Below are positions 26,014 to 34,341 of a DNA stretch of 64,000 nt, in pieces. Positions within the stretch are counted from its first letter, which is position 1, and every line of letters begins with the position of its first letter. This stretch comes from Pseudomonas putida (GTDB taxonomy: Bacteria; Pseudomonadota; Gammaproteobacteria; Pseudomonadales; Pseudomonadaceae): assembly GCF_002906855.1 (NCBI RefSeq), contig NZ_MINI01000028.1:620001-684000 (forward strand). The letters are read 5' to 3'. The position numbers were made by a program, and so were the translations under genes. The notes beneath the pieces are model-generated. The model searched no databases. It was not told where the DNA came from and was given only the letters and a program-made list of their open reading frames with translations.

Positions 26014-26910
26014 ATGAACGGTCAAGCGATGTCTGTCTGGAACGAGCGTGTCCACGCGGTATGCGGGCGCTTCGAAACCCGCTACGACCAGTGCCAGAGC
26101 CTTTTCATCGGCGATTTGCGTCCCTCGCTGCTGGGCACCACGCAGGTCGCCCACATCCGCAGCAATGCCCATGCGATCGCCCGTTCGGGGCGCGAGGCGG
26201 GGCGTGATGGCGACTCACATTGTTTCCTTGTGTTACAGCAGCAAGGGGAAATGTCCATCGAGCTGGGCGACCGAGTGATGGAACTGCGCGAAGGTGACAT
26301 GGCACTGCTGGATTCGGCGCAGGCCATGAAGATGATCCCCCGCGGGCTGTTCTCCCACGTGTCCATCCACCTGCCCCGTGAGCGCTTGAAGAATCTCGAT
26401 TCCAGCCGTTTCGGCAAGCTGTCCACCGCTGGCGCCTGCGGGCAGCTGCTGGCGACGATGGTACGGCAGGTGGCCGAAGGCGAACTCGAACAGTGGGCCT
26501 GCGCGGAAGACGGTGACGGCCTGCAGGCCGCGCTGGTGGGGCTGCTCGGCTCGGTGCTGGAATACCGGGCGCGTGACAGTTCGCCCGGGCTGCACCTGCA
26601 CGAAGTGCAGTCGCTGATCCAGCAGCGCCTGGACTCGCCGCGCCTGACGCCGGTCGCCCTGGCCGACGAGCTGGGTATTTCCAGCCGCCAGCTGTATCGC
26701 CTGTTCGAAGCCAGTGGCGACAGCGTTTGCCGCTACATCCTGCGCGAGCGGCTGATCAAGGCCGCCCAGGACTTGCGCAACCCTGCCTATGGGCATCGCT
26801 CGATCACCGACATCGGCACCCGCTGGGGCTTCGCCGATTCCGCGCATTTCTCCAAGACCTTCAAGAAGCAGCTGGGCATGACGCCGCGTAGCTATCGCAG
26901 CCGGCCATGA
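26014..26910 (+). CDS. AraC-family regulator, FeaR-like
   Basis: The 298-residue regulator resembles FeaR, the activator of tyramine/phenylethylamine oxidation genes. Its N-terminal cupin-like part contains VHAVCGRFETRYDQ, FLVLQQQGEMSIELGDR and LREGDMALLDSAQ. The C-terminal AraC domain contains LADELGISSRQLYRLFEASGD, ITDIGTRWGFADSAHFSKTFKKQLGMTPRSYR in two helix-turn-helix units. It is divergent from the NIPSNAP gene. Together with the TynB-like operon it points to an aromatic monoamine as substrate. The ATG at 26014 follows GAGGTGG; 26029 is an alternative. Confidence 0.85.
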   Translation: MNGQAMSVWNERVHAVCGRFETRYDQCQSLFIGDLRPSLLGTTQVAHIRSNAHAIARSGREAGRDGDSHCFLVLQQQGEMSIELGDRVMELREGDMALLDSAQAMKMIPRGLFSHVSIHLPRERLKNLDSSRFGKLSTAGACGQLLATMVRQVAEGELEQWACAEDGDGLQAALVGLLGSVLEYRARDSSPGLHLHEVQSLIQQRLDSPRLTPVALADELGISSRQLYRLFEASGDSVCRYILRERLIKAAQDLRNPAYGHRSITDIGTRWGFADSAHFSKTFKKQLGMTPRSYRSRP

Positions 26911-26940
26911 AAAGCTGCTTCGCAGCGTAATCTGAACAGT

Positions 26941-27825
26941 CTACGTCGTGTGGGCGAGTGTTTCGATCAGCCAGTCGCTGAACGCCTTGACGATGGGGCG
27001 CTGCGCCTTGGCCGGGTGGCAGACCAGAAAATACGAACGGTTTGCCCGCGTGCTGATGTCGAACGGGCTCACCAGCAGGCCACGCCTCAGTGCGTCGCTG
27101 CTCAGCAGGTTGTCGCCCATCGCAATGCCTTGGCCTGCCAGGCAGGCGGCCAGTGCACAAGGGGCGTCGGAGAACAGGACGCCGGATGACGCGTCGACTT
27201 TGTTGCGGCCCGCTGCCCCCAGCCATATTCGCCAATCCGTGTAGTCGTTCATGTGCAGCAAGGTGAAGTTGGACAGGTCATCGATATGCCGGAGGCCGCC
27301 GTTGGCATAGAGCAGCTGAGGGCTCAATACCGGAAAATAATGCAAATCCGTCAGCGGCATTACTTGCAGATTCGGCCAGTCGCCTGTGCCGTAGGCAATG
27401 AAGATATCCGCTTCGCTCGCGCTGGTATCGGCCGGTGTGCGTGGCGAGATCAGGTGGAATTGGACCTGAGGATGGAGCGTCATGAAGGCGTTGATGTGCT
27501 GGCATAACCAGGCGCTGGCAAAACCGGTGTTGCAACTGACGCACAGGCGCCCCGCGATCTGTTGCCCCTGTTCACCTGCTGCGGCCAGTTGAACGCGCTC
27601 AAGGATCTGCTGCACCTCCCGGGCGTATTGCTCGCCTCGAAACGTCAGCCGGATGCCACGGCCAATGCGCTCGGTCAGGGCGAACCCCAGCTGCTCCTCA
27701 AGCGTGCCGATGCGGTGACTGACCGCACTCCGTGTGAGGCTGAGTTCGTCAGCTGCACTGGAGATGCTTCCGAGTCGTGCCACGGCATCCAGGGCGCGAA
27801 GCGCCGTCATTGATGGGAAGTGCAT
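26941..27825 (-). CDS. LysR-family regulator, GcvA-like
   Basis: This LysR-type regulator of 294 residues has its winged helix-turn-helix at residues 1-60 (LRALDAVARLGSISSAADELSLTRSAVSHRIGTLEEQLG region). The effector domain belongs to the GcvA/AmpR subgroup. It is divergent from the class II aldolase gene, 126 bp away, and so probably controls it. The AT-rich spacer (27826-27951) contains the expected operator, but I could not define one box. Confidence 0.88.
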   Translation of the reverse strand: MHFPSMTALRALDAVARLGSISSAADELSLTRSAVSHRIGTLEEQLGFALTERIGRGIRLTFRGEQYAREVQQILERVQLAAAGEQGQQIAGRLCVSCNTGFASAWLCQHINAFMTLHPQVQFHLISPRTPADTSASEADIFIAYGTGDWPNLQVMPLTDLHYFPVLSPQLLYANGGLRHIDDLSNFTLLHMNDYTDWRIWLGAAGRNKVDASSGVLFSDAPCALAACLAGQGIAMGDNLLSSDALRRGLLVSPFDISTRANRSYFLVCHPAKAQRPIVKAFSDWLIETLAHTT

Positions 27826-27951
27826 AGGCCCTGCATCGAGAGTAAGTGAGCAATTGGTGAAACTAACACTACATTATCTGCAAAATTAATTCGATTGTTG
27901 CTTGCTTCAATTCACCGATACTGAGTTCCCACCCGTATTGGAGCGAACGAC

Positions 27952-28707
27952 ATGACCCCAACCGAGCAAACGCTGCGCGAGGAATTGGCAGCCTGCTACC
28001 GGCTAGTCGCGCATTTCCGCATGACCGACTTGATCTTTACCCACATCTCGGTGCGCATACCGGGCCCGGAGCAGCATTTCCTGATCAATCCATACGGGCT
28101 GATGTTTGACGAAATCACGGCCTCCAGCCTGGTCAAGATCGACCTGGACGGGGCGCCAGTTGGCGATACGCCTTACGCCGTCAACCCGGCCGGTTTTGTC
28201 ATCCACAGTGCCATTCACCGTGCACGCCACGATCTTCAATGCGTCCTGCATACTCACACGCGCGCTGGCTGTGCGGTTGCTGCTCTGGAGTGCGGCCTAC
28301 TCCCCGTGAACCAGATTTCCATGGAGTTCTACGGCAAGGTGGCCTATCACGATTATGAAGGGATTGCCTTGGACCTCGATGAGCAACAACGCCTGGTCGC
28401 AGACCTGCAAGACAAGAACGTGATGATCTTGCGCAACCACGGCCTGCTGACTGGCGGGCGCAGTGTGGCCGAAGCGTTCCTCAGGATGTACTACCTGGAA
28501 AAAGCCTGTGAGATACAGCTCGCGGCCCAGCAGGCGGGTCCGTTGCTGCTGCCGAACCATGAAATTTGCGCCCATACGGAGCGGCAGTTCAATGAGCCGC
28601 TGCGCGAGCTGAAAGAGGGTGAGTTGACAGATCCTGATGCGACTAACCTGGCCTGGAAGGCCCTGCTGCGCATGCTGGACCGTGTTGCGCCCGACTACCG
28701 CAACTGA
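27952..28707 (+). CDS. class II aldolase/adducin-family protein
   Basis: The 251-residue zinc-dependent enzyme fold has the metal ligands VLHTHTRAG (His-Thr-His) near residue 100 and a third region around LRNHGLLTGG. Family members include fuculose- and ribulose-phosphate aldolases, dehydratases of the methionine salvage pathway and decarboxylases, so the reaction is open. It stands alone on its transcript, divergent from a GcvA-like LysR gene. The start at 27952 is preceded by GGAGCGAACGAC. Confidence 0.88.
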   Translation: MTPTEQTLREELAACYRLVAHFRMTDLIFTHISVRIPGPEQHFLINPYGLMFDEITASSLVKIDLDGAPVGDTPYAVNPAGFVIHSAIHRARHDLQCVLHTHTRAGCAVAALECGLLPVNQISMEFYGKVAYHDYEGIALDLDEQQRLVADLQDKNVMILRNHGLLTGGRSVAEAFLRMYYLEKACEIQLAAQQAGPLLLPNHEICAHTERQFNEPLRELKEGELTDPDATNLAWKALLRMLDRVAPDYRN

Positions 28708-28839
28708 ACCGCGATCCTTATGGTTGTGCGTCATTCGGCTCAAGCATCATGCTCACGCATTCAGCGACATTGGGGATGAGATCAACGTTGATCCCCGTGC
28801 CGTCGGCCAGTCCATTAGCCAATGAAGTCTGACCCGCAA

Positions 28840-28980
28840 TCAACTCGGTAAGAGACGCTGCGCGCAGCAGGCATCGACGACCCCGATTCCGCTGTCGGCA
28901 CCTGTGATGAGCGCAATCTTGCCGGCCAGTCGATTATGGCCGGTATACGACTGCTCCCCGCAGTCTGGATAAGGCTCCAT
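28840..28980 (-). pseudogene. 5' remnant of an SDR gene (stress-type, PDHGEQSY family)
   Basis: Reading the minus strand from ATG 28980 gives a 46-codon frame. Its start matches the N-terminus of general-stress SDRs: an acidic lead with a GEQSY motif, then RLAGKIALITGADSGIG, the nucleotide-binding loop. The similarity ends abruptly after that glycine motif and a stop follows at 28840, where an intact gene would continue for some 240 residues. It is a deletion remnant in the 328-bp gap between the aldolase and DJ-1 genes; the rest of the gap (28708-28839 and 28981-29035) holds nothing I recognise. Confidence 0.75.
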
Positions 28981-29035
28981 CCTGCGTTGTGAGCCTGAAA
29001 CGTCTTGAGACTGCGAAGGGGGGAGCAGTGAACGC

Positions 29036-29575
29036 TCAGCCAGCCAGCGCTTTGATCAGTTGTTCATTGAAGGCCGGGATATCGTCCGGCGTGCGGCTGG
29101 TAATCAGGTTGCCGTCCACCACCACTTCTTCATCCACCCAATTGCCACCCGCGTTGCGAATGTCGTCCTGCAATGTCTTGTAGCTGGTCATCCGCTTGCC
29201 CTTGGCCAGGCCAGTCGACACCAGCAACCAAGCACCGTGGCAGATCACCGCCAGCGACTTGCTTGCAGAGTCATGGCTTTTCACCAGCTTCTGGGCGCCG
29301 GGTATCAGCCGAATGGTGTCGGCGTTCTGTACGCCGCCGGGCAGCACGAGGGCGTCGTAGAGATCGAGGTGGGCGCTGTCGAACGTTGCATCCACAGCAA
29401 ATTCGTCAGCGGGCTTGTCGTGATTCCAGCCACGCACAGTGCCTTCCTTGTCAGCCAGGATGTCGACTACGGCGCCGTACTTTTCCAATGCTTCACGCGG
29501 GCCGGTCAATTCGACCTGTTCAAAGCCATCGGTGACCAGGATGGCCACGCGCTTGCCGTTCAGTTTCGCATTCAT
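29036..29575 (-). CDS. DJ-1/PfpI-family protein (type 1 glutamine amidotransferase-like)
   Basis: A 179-residue protein of the DJ-1/PfpI superfamily (PfpI/YhbO subgroup). It has the conserved Glu in DGFEQVEL, the nucleophile elbow VICHGAWLL with the reactive Cys followed by His, and LPGGVQNAD. Members act in stress protection, as glyoxalase or deglycase-type enzymes or chaperones. Next to it lie the remnant of a general-stress SDR and a small membrane-anchored protein, so this looks like a decayed stress-gene group. Start at 29575. Confidence 0.9.
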   Translation of the reverse strand: MNAKLNGKRVAILVTDGFEQVELTGPREALEKYGAVVDILADKEGTVRGWNHDKPADEFAVDATFDSAHLDLYDALVLPGGVQNADTIRLIPGAQKLVKSHDSASKSLAVICHGAWLLVSTGLAKGKRMTSYKTLQDDIRNAGGNWVDEEVVVDGNLITSRTPDDIPAFNEQLIKALAG

Positions 29576-29647
29576 CGTTGAGTCCCCGTTTTCGATAGAC
29601 CAAATAGGGAAGGCTGTTGCCCAAGCGCGAAGTTCAAAAGCAATGCT

Positions 29648-30160
29648 TCAGCGGCGCCTTCGTTGCGCGTGGGTGATGACGAAACCGGCCAGAAAACCGA
29701 TGACTGCCGCACTTAGCAATAACGGGATCTTGTCCTTGCGGGTCAAACCGCTGTATTCGATCCCTCGCCGCGCAGTCGGCGGCAGGAGATTTTCGTCAGG
29801 TTTCAGCTCACTCTGGTCACGGCTTAGCGCCGTGTCGGCACGCACCCGATCAGCCGTCTGCGCGTCGTTACGCACAGCGCTGACTTCCACCCTGGAAAGC
29901 TTCAGCGCTGTGCCATCCACCAAAGTCAGCGTCAGGTTCTCTATGTCTCCCGCTGCGCGATCAGGAAAAACCGGTTCGCCTGAAGCGTCCAAGTTGTCGT
30001 AAATGAAGCGCTTGCCCTCCAGCCAGCCTACGGCGGTCAGTAATTCGGGACCGAGGTAGTACTTGCCATCGAGAAAGAAGCCTGGAAACTGATGAGCGCG
30101 TTCGACGTTCTCCACGCAGTAACGTTCTCCCGCCTTCATGCCTGTTGTTGGATCAATCAT
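29648..30160 (-). CDS. hypothetical protein with C-terminal membrane helix
   Basis: I do not recognise this 170-residue protein. The first two thirds are soluble and rich in acidic residues (AVGWLEGKRFIYDNLDASG, PDRAAGDIENLTLTLVDG). A single predicted membrane helix (IPLLLSAAVIGFLAGFVI) closes the protein, followed by a run of arginines, so the bulk would lie on one face with the tail anchored. The start at 30160 is supported by AGGGAGG, 8 bp away. It may accompany the DJ-1 gene, 73 bp downstream on the same strand. Confidence 0.75.
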   Translation of the reverse strand: MIDPTTGMKAGERYCVENVERAHQFPGFFLDGKYYLGPELLTAVGWLEGKRFIYDNLDASGEPVFPDRAAGDIENLTLTLVDGTALKLSRVEVSAVRNDAQTADRVRADTALSRDQSELKPDENLLPPTARRGIEYSGLTRKDKIPLLLSAAVIGFLAGFVITHAQRRRR

Positions 30161-30326
30161 GACCACGACCTCCCTATGCCGGTATAGTCATGGAGACTCT
30201 TGGGAGCGGCCCTGTTCCAAGGGGCTGACCAGCGGATGGTCCTGGGGTAGAAGCACAGCGGGCGCTCTCTGACGGTCCAGTGTGTAGCCCCGCGCATGAT
30301 GGAGTTCGACAACTGATAGGGTTGCT

Positions 30327-31391
30327 TCAATGGCTCAAGTAACCTTTGACGTATTGCACTGTCTTTTCCAAGGTTCGCGCCATGTCGGGATGTGCCAGCT
30401 GATACTTCAGTTCCAATTGCCTGCTAAGACTCATATCGAAGCGTTGCGTCTGGATAAAGTTCAATGACTCGGTGCTGATCGCGAATCGGGCCGCCAGTCC
30501 GGGAATCGTCAACAGCCATTTCAGTAATCTTATCGCTACATGGCGGCGGGGTGCCTTGATATTCAGCGTTTTCGCTATCTGTTCAAGCATCCCCTGCAAG
30601 TTCGGTGTGTGCTCGTAGAGCGCCAGGATCTGCTGGTTGGCCATCGAGGGGTCGAACGCCGCACAAGTCATCATTGTCACCAGGTAATCGACACTGACTA
30701 ATGGCAACCAGTGCCTGGTGGAACCGGGGATAGCCTTGAACCGGCCTTGTGCCAGATTTCGAATGAGCTCGGTCAGGGGTTGTCCTTCCAGGATGTGCCC
30801 ACTCTCGCTGTGGCCACACACCGTAGCAGGATGAACGATCGTGTAATCCGCGCCCGCGTCCTGCATGTAACGGATGACCGCAAAATGGGACTCGAGCTTG
30901 CTGCCTTCGTAGCCACCTGCATGGCCGTAGACCGTGGGCCAATTGGTGTTTTCAGGGCACTCATGATCAACCCCGATGCTGGCGAGGTGGCCAAGGTTTT
31001 GCAGCATGAAGCCGCCCACCATCAGCAACCGGATGCGCTGGCTCGCGGCAAGCCTGGCGACTCTCAACGCCCCTTGCACATTGACCTCGCGGGCGCGCTC
31101 CATTGTCAGCCCCCAGGAAAACTCCGCCGCGAGATGGAAGGCCACAGAGGCCGAAGAAACGCGCTGCTGGTCTGCCTCGCTGAGGCCAAGCCCCTCTCTG
31201 CTGATATCCCCCTCAACGGCATGGATACATGCAGGGTTGCCGCCCAATCGGCCTACCTGCTCTCTGAGTCGCTGAATGTTTGCAGGGGTGCGCATCAGCA
31301 CCCAGGTCTTGTGCCCAGTCGCGCTAAGACGGGCCAGTAAATGTTGACCTACAAACCCACTGCCGCCTGTGACGAAGCATTCCACGCTCAT
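30327..31391 (-). CDS. extended SDR / NAD-dependent epimerase-dehydratase family protein
   Basis: The 354-residue protein begins VECFVTGGSGFVGQHLL, the GxxGxxG motif of extended SDRs. It has a YEGSKLESHF segment carrying Tyr-x3-Lys-type catalytic residues (Tyr followed by Ser-Lys) and an HPATVCG active-site strand. Reductase, epimerase and cinnamoyl-CoA-reductase-like activities all occur in this fold, so the substrate is open. It is divergent from a MerR gene with a perfect palindrome between them, which makes it the likely target of that regulator. Confidence 0.85.
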   Translation of the reverse strand: MSVECFVTGGSGFVGQHLLARLSATGHKTWVLMRTPANIQRLREQVGRLGGNPACIHAVEGDISREGLGLSEADQQRVSSASVAFHLAAEFSWGLTMERAREVNVQGALRVARLAASQRIRLLMVGGFMLQNLGHLASIGVDHECPENTNWPTVYGHAGGYEGSKLESHFAVIRYMQDAGADYTIVHPATVCGHSESGHILEGQPLTELIRNLAQGRFKAIPGSTRHWLPLVSVDYLVTMMTCAAFDPSMANQQILALYEHTPNLQGMLEQIAKTLNIKAPRRHVAIRLLKWLLTIPGLAARFAISTESLNFIQTQRFDMSLSRQLELKYQLAHPDMARTLEKTVQYVKGYLSH

Positions 31392-31430
31392 GCCTGATTC
31401 CTTGTTTGGATGATGGGCACAGGCTAAGGT

Positions 31431-31446
31431 GTAGAGCCTGCTCTAC
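31431..31446. promoter_or_regulatory. MerR-family operator between SDR and MerR genes
   Basis: GTAGAGCCTGCTCTAC is a perfect 7-bp inverted repeat with a 2-bp centre. On the minus strand it sits inside a long 19-bp spacer between TTGACT and TTAGCC, the geometry of promoters that MerR proteins activate by DNA untwisting. This orientation drives the SDR gene. Confidence 0.75.
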
Positions 31447-31464
31447 AGTCAAGGAATTTTTAGT

Positions 31465-31851
31465 GTGAACATTGGAGAGTTGGAGCGCCGCAGTGGAATT
31501 GGCCGCCATGCATTGCGCTATTACGAACAACTCGGGCTTATCGTGGCCCATCGACAGGCCAACAACTATCGCAGCTACAGTGATCAGACCGTTGTTGATC
31601 TGGCCTTCATTCAGAGCGCCCAGGGTGTGGGTTTTTCACTCGCCGAGATTGGCGACATCCTTGCAGCCAAGCGGGGTAACACGATCAATTGCGCGCAAGG
31701 CGCGGCCTTGGTCGCCAGCAAGATGGCCGAAATCCAGACGAAGATCTCCACCTTGCAAGCCACCTATGTCTTTCTGGAAGCAGAGCGTGCGAAGCTTGAA
31801 GCCAGTGCTATAGCCCTTGGACAGACTCTTCCTTACCTTCCTGTACCCTGA
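31465..31851 (+). CDS. MerR-family transcriptional regulator
   Basis: A 128-residue regulator. The N-terminal winged helix reads MNIGELERRSGIGRHALRYYEQLGLI, then a wing (NNYRSYSD), and a coiled-coil dimerisation helix fills the C-terminal half. A lone Cys (INCAQG) lies in the linker, too little for a metal site but possibly redox-active. It starts at GTG 31465, and the perfect palindrome 18 bp upstream is its likely operator. The gene is divergent from the SDR. Its last 44 bp run antisense to a transposase remnant. Confidence 0.88.
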   Translation: MNIGELERRSGIGRHALRYYEQLGLIVAHRQANNYRSYSDQTVVDLAFIQSAQGVGFSLAEIGDILAAKRGNTINCAQGAALVASKMAEIQTKISTLQATYVFLEAERAKLEASAIALGQTLPYLPVP

Positions 31852-31945
31852 TCGCTTCCAGCAGTCCTGCGATGCCGAAGATGCTGATCATTGGTTTGAG
31901 GTTGCAGGCGAGCAGATGAAGGCTCATCGCGGTACTTACCCGCGG
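31808..31945 (-). pseudogene. C-terminal remnant of an IS transposase (IS1182/DDE type)
   Basis: The minus strand encodes VSTAMSLHLLACNLKPMISI then FGIAGLLEAI, which matches the last 30 or so residues of DDE transposases ending in a conserved STEMSLHVLAYN-LKRM segment. The open frame upstream no longer resembles a transposase, so only the 3' end survives. It overlaps the end of the MerR gene, which suggests an old insertion here. The weak plus-strand frame at 31817-32035 is treated as its shadow. Confidence 0.6.
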
Positions 31946-32173
31946 CAGAGTTTCTGGCAGATGGCGATGGCCAGCATCACGCACCTGGCCCTGTACGGTT
32001 TGATGATCGTTACATCGCTGATGGCCCGGCTTTGACCTCCGTGCTGATGTCAAAGGGCCGCCTTACTGGAACGCCTTTGGTTGTCAGCGGTCTGATAGAA
32101 TTGGTGGCCATTTACCAGCAGTTGTTAAAGCAGGTATCAGTCCAGAACGAAACACAACGCAAGAAGGTGTGTA

Positions 32174-34252
32174 ATGGACACGAAAGGCACTCACGCAACT
32201 GAGCGAGAGAGTGGCGATGAACCTCAAATACTACCGGTGGATGCTTGCGAACGTCTTCAGCTGGCGCTGGAAGCAGGGGCTATCGTGGGCACATGGGTGT
32301 GGGACATTTCAAAGAACTGTGTGACGGCTGACGAGCGCTTTGCCCGTACGTTCGACTTGTCACCGGCACGATGCGCGCGCGGTATCCCCATTGAAGAGGC
32401 ATTCACTTCGATCCATCCAGAGGATCGTGTCCACTTGGCTGAGGCCATTGACGATGCCATGGTTCGCGGGGGCGCGTTCCGGTGCGAATACCGAGTCAAG
32501 CGGCCTGATGAAGGCTACTGCTGGATCGAGGCCAATGGCCGTGCCCAGCACGATGATAATGGGATCGCAGTCAGATTCCCGGGAGTGCTGATTGATATTG
32601 AATCGCGCAAGGCGGCGGAAGCTGAGCGCGATCGCGCATCGGCGTTGCTCCGCGCATTCACCACCGCTGTTCCTGGAGTGGTGTATGCCAAAGACCGTGA
32701 TGGCAGGCTGCTGATCGCCAATGATGGTGCCACACGGTTGATCGGTAAGTCACCGGAGTTCTATCTGGGCAAGACCGACTTGGAAATACTCGAGGACAAG
32801 GCGCAGGCGCTCAAGGTGATGGAGACAGACCGACGCATAATGCACAGCGCCATGGCGGAGCAGATCGAGGAGCGAGTGGACATGCCGGATGGCTCGGAAG
32901 CGATCTGGCTATCCGTAAAGGCCCCGATGTTCAATGCTGCAGGCGAGGTGATTGGGCTGATTGGCTCATCTATTGATGTGACGGCAAGGAAGAATGCCGA
33001 GGCCGCATTGTTGGAACTGAACCAGAACCTGGAGGCGAAGGTCGCAGAGGCCATTGCCGAACGGGAGGCTGCACAGGCGGCCCTTTACCAGTTGCAGAAG
33101 ATGGAAGTGGTGGGGCAATTGACCGGAGGAATTGCTCATGACTTCAACAACTTGCTTGCAGGGATCGTCGGGAGTCTGGACCTGATCAAGGTCCGCTTGA
33201 GTAAAGGCCGCACGACCGATCTTGAACGATATCTCTCGGTGGCCTATGGCGCAGCCCAACGGGCCGCGGCACTCACTCATCGTTTGCTTGCCTTCTCACG
33301 TCGCCAGACGCTGTTGCCTCAAGTCACCCATGTGAACAGGCTGATTGGGGGCATGGAAGAACTGATCTGCCGCACTGTCGGGCCTTTGATACGTCTGCAA
33401 GTGGATCTCTCTGCAACGAGTGATTTGTGCTTGGTCGACCCAGGCCAGATGGAAAATGCTTTGTTGAATTTGTGCGTCAATGCAAGGGATGCCTTACCCG
33501 CGGGCGGAACCATCGCTATTGAGACGTCGAATGTGACGCTGGTGGAAGGGAGCGGGCTGGATCCGGACTTAAAGCCCGGAACTTTCCTGAGCATCCGTGT
33601 GGTCGACGATGGCATCGGGATGAGCGAGGAAACTCTGGCCAAGGCATGTGAGCCGTTTTTTACCACCAAGCCAACAGGTGCATGCACGGGCCTCGGGCTT
33701 TCGATGATCTATGGGTTTGCCAAGCAATCCAATGGACAGATGAAAATTGAATCGGCGTTGGGCAAAGGAACAAGGGTGTACCTACAGCTGCCAAACTGTG
33801 CCGAGCCGATGAAGGCGCCACCGGCCAACGCAATCACGAGTGCGGTGCCGCACGTTTGTGAGGGAGAAACGGTTCTGGTCGTCGATGATGAACCGTCCGT
33901 TCGAATGTTCGTCAGTGAAGTCCTTGGCAGCCTTGGCTATGTTGTTGTCGAAGCTGCCGACTCCCAGGTAGGTCTCCAGTTGCTGTGCTCGGACACGCGT
34001 GTGGATCTGCTCGTCACCGATATCGGCCTGCCGGGAGGGCTCGATGGCCGGGAGATGGCCGAAAAGGCCCGTCTGAGGAGGCCCGGATTACCTGTCCTGT
34101 TCATGACGGGGTACGTGGAACCGCAGATTCTGAAAGAATATCCACCTGGGCCAGCGATGGCTGTGATTACCAAACCTTTCAGTCTGGATACGTTCAGGGT
34201 GAGTCTATACGCGATCTTGCAGGAGGCTCTGACGATGGCGAAAGCGCCATGA
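32174..34252 (+). CDS. hybrid sensor histidine kinase/response regulator with two PAS domains
   Basis: The protein of 692 residues has no membrane segment. Two PAS/PAC domains occupy about residues 25-150 and 160-280; a coiled coil (LELNQNLEAKVAEAIAERE) leads to the phospho-acceptor His322 in GQLTGGIAHDFNN; an HATPase domain carries VDDGIGMSEE and TGLGLSMIYGF; a receiver domain at about 565-685 has VLVVDDEPSVR and the acceptor Asp in LLVTDIGLPGG. The receiver domain is terminal, so output must pass to an unlinked partner or the domain tunes the kinase. No response regulator is adjacent. The gene looks less GC-rich than its neighbours. Confidence 0.92.
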   Translation: MDTKGTHATERESGDEPQILPVDACERLQLALEAGAIVGTWVWDISKNCVTADERFARTFDLSPARCARGIPIEEAFTSIHPEDRVHLAEAIDDAMVRGGAFRCEYRVKRPDEGYCWIEANGRAQHDDNGIAVRFPGVLIDIESRKAAEAERDRASALLRAFTTAVPGVVYAKDRDGRLLIANDGATRLIGKSPEFYLGKTDLEILEDKAQALKVMETDRRIMHSAMAEQIEERVDMPDGSEAIWLSVKAPMFNAAGEVIGLIGSSIDVTARKNAEAALLELNQNLEAKVAEAIAEREAAQAALYQLQKMEVVGQLTGGIAHDFNNLLAGIVGSLDLIKVRLSKGRTTDLERYLSVAYGAAQRAAALTHRLLAFSRRQTLLPQVTHVNRLIGGMEELICRTVGPLIRLQVDLSATSDLCLVDPGQMENALLNLCVNARDALPAGGTIAIETSNVTLVEGSGLDPDLKPGTFLSIRVVDDGIGMSEETLAKACEPFFTTKPTGACTGLGLSMIYGFAKQSNGQMKIESALGKGTRVYLQLPNCAEPMKAPPANAITSAVPHVCEGETVLVVDDEPSVRMFVSEVLGSLGYVVVEAADSQVGLQLLCSDTRVDLLVTDIGLPGGLDGREMAEKARLRRPGLPVLFMTGYVEPQILKEYPPGPAMAVITKPFSLDTFRVSLYAILQEALTMAKAP

Positions 34253-34341
34253 TTACCCAAGGAGCTCCTGAGCAAGGTCAGGGTTGGTCACCGACATCGC
34301 GGTATCTCAACCTTGAGTACAGAATGCTGAAGCGAGCTGAT

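Noticed and set aside
26911..26940. Short hairpin GCTGC-TTC-GCAGC after the FeaR-like gene as a terminator
   Set aside because: The 5-bp stem is not followed by a T-run; at most a weak element.
31817..32035. Small plus-strand frame with a hydrophobic C-terminus after the MerR gene
   Set aside because: The opposite strand reads as a transposase tail in its own frame; the plus-strand frame lacks a ribosome-binding site.
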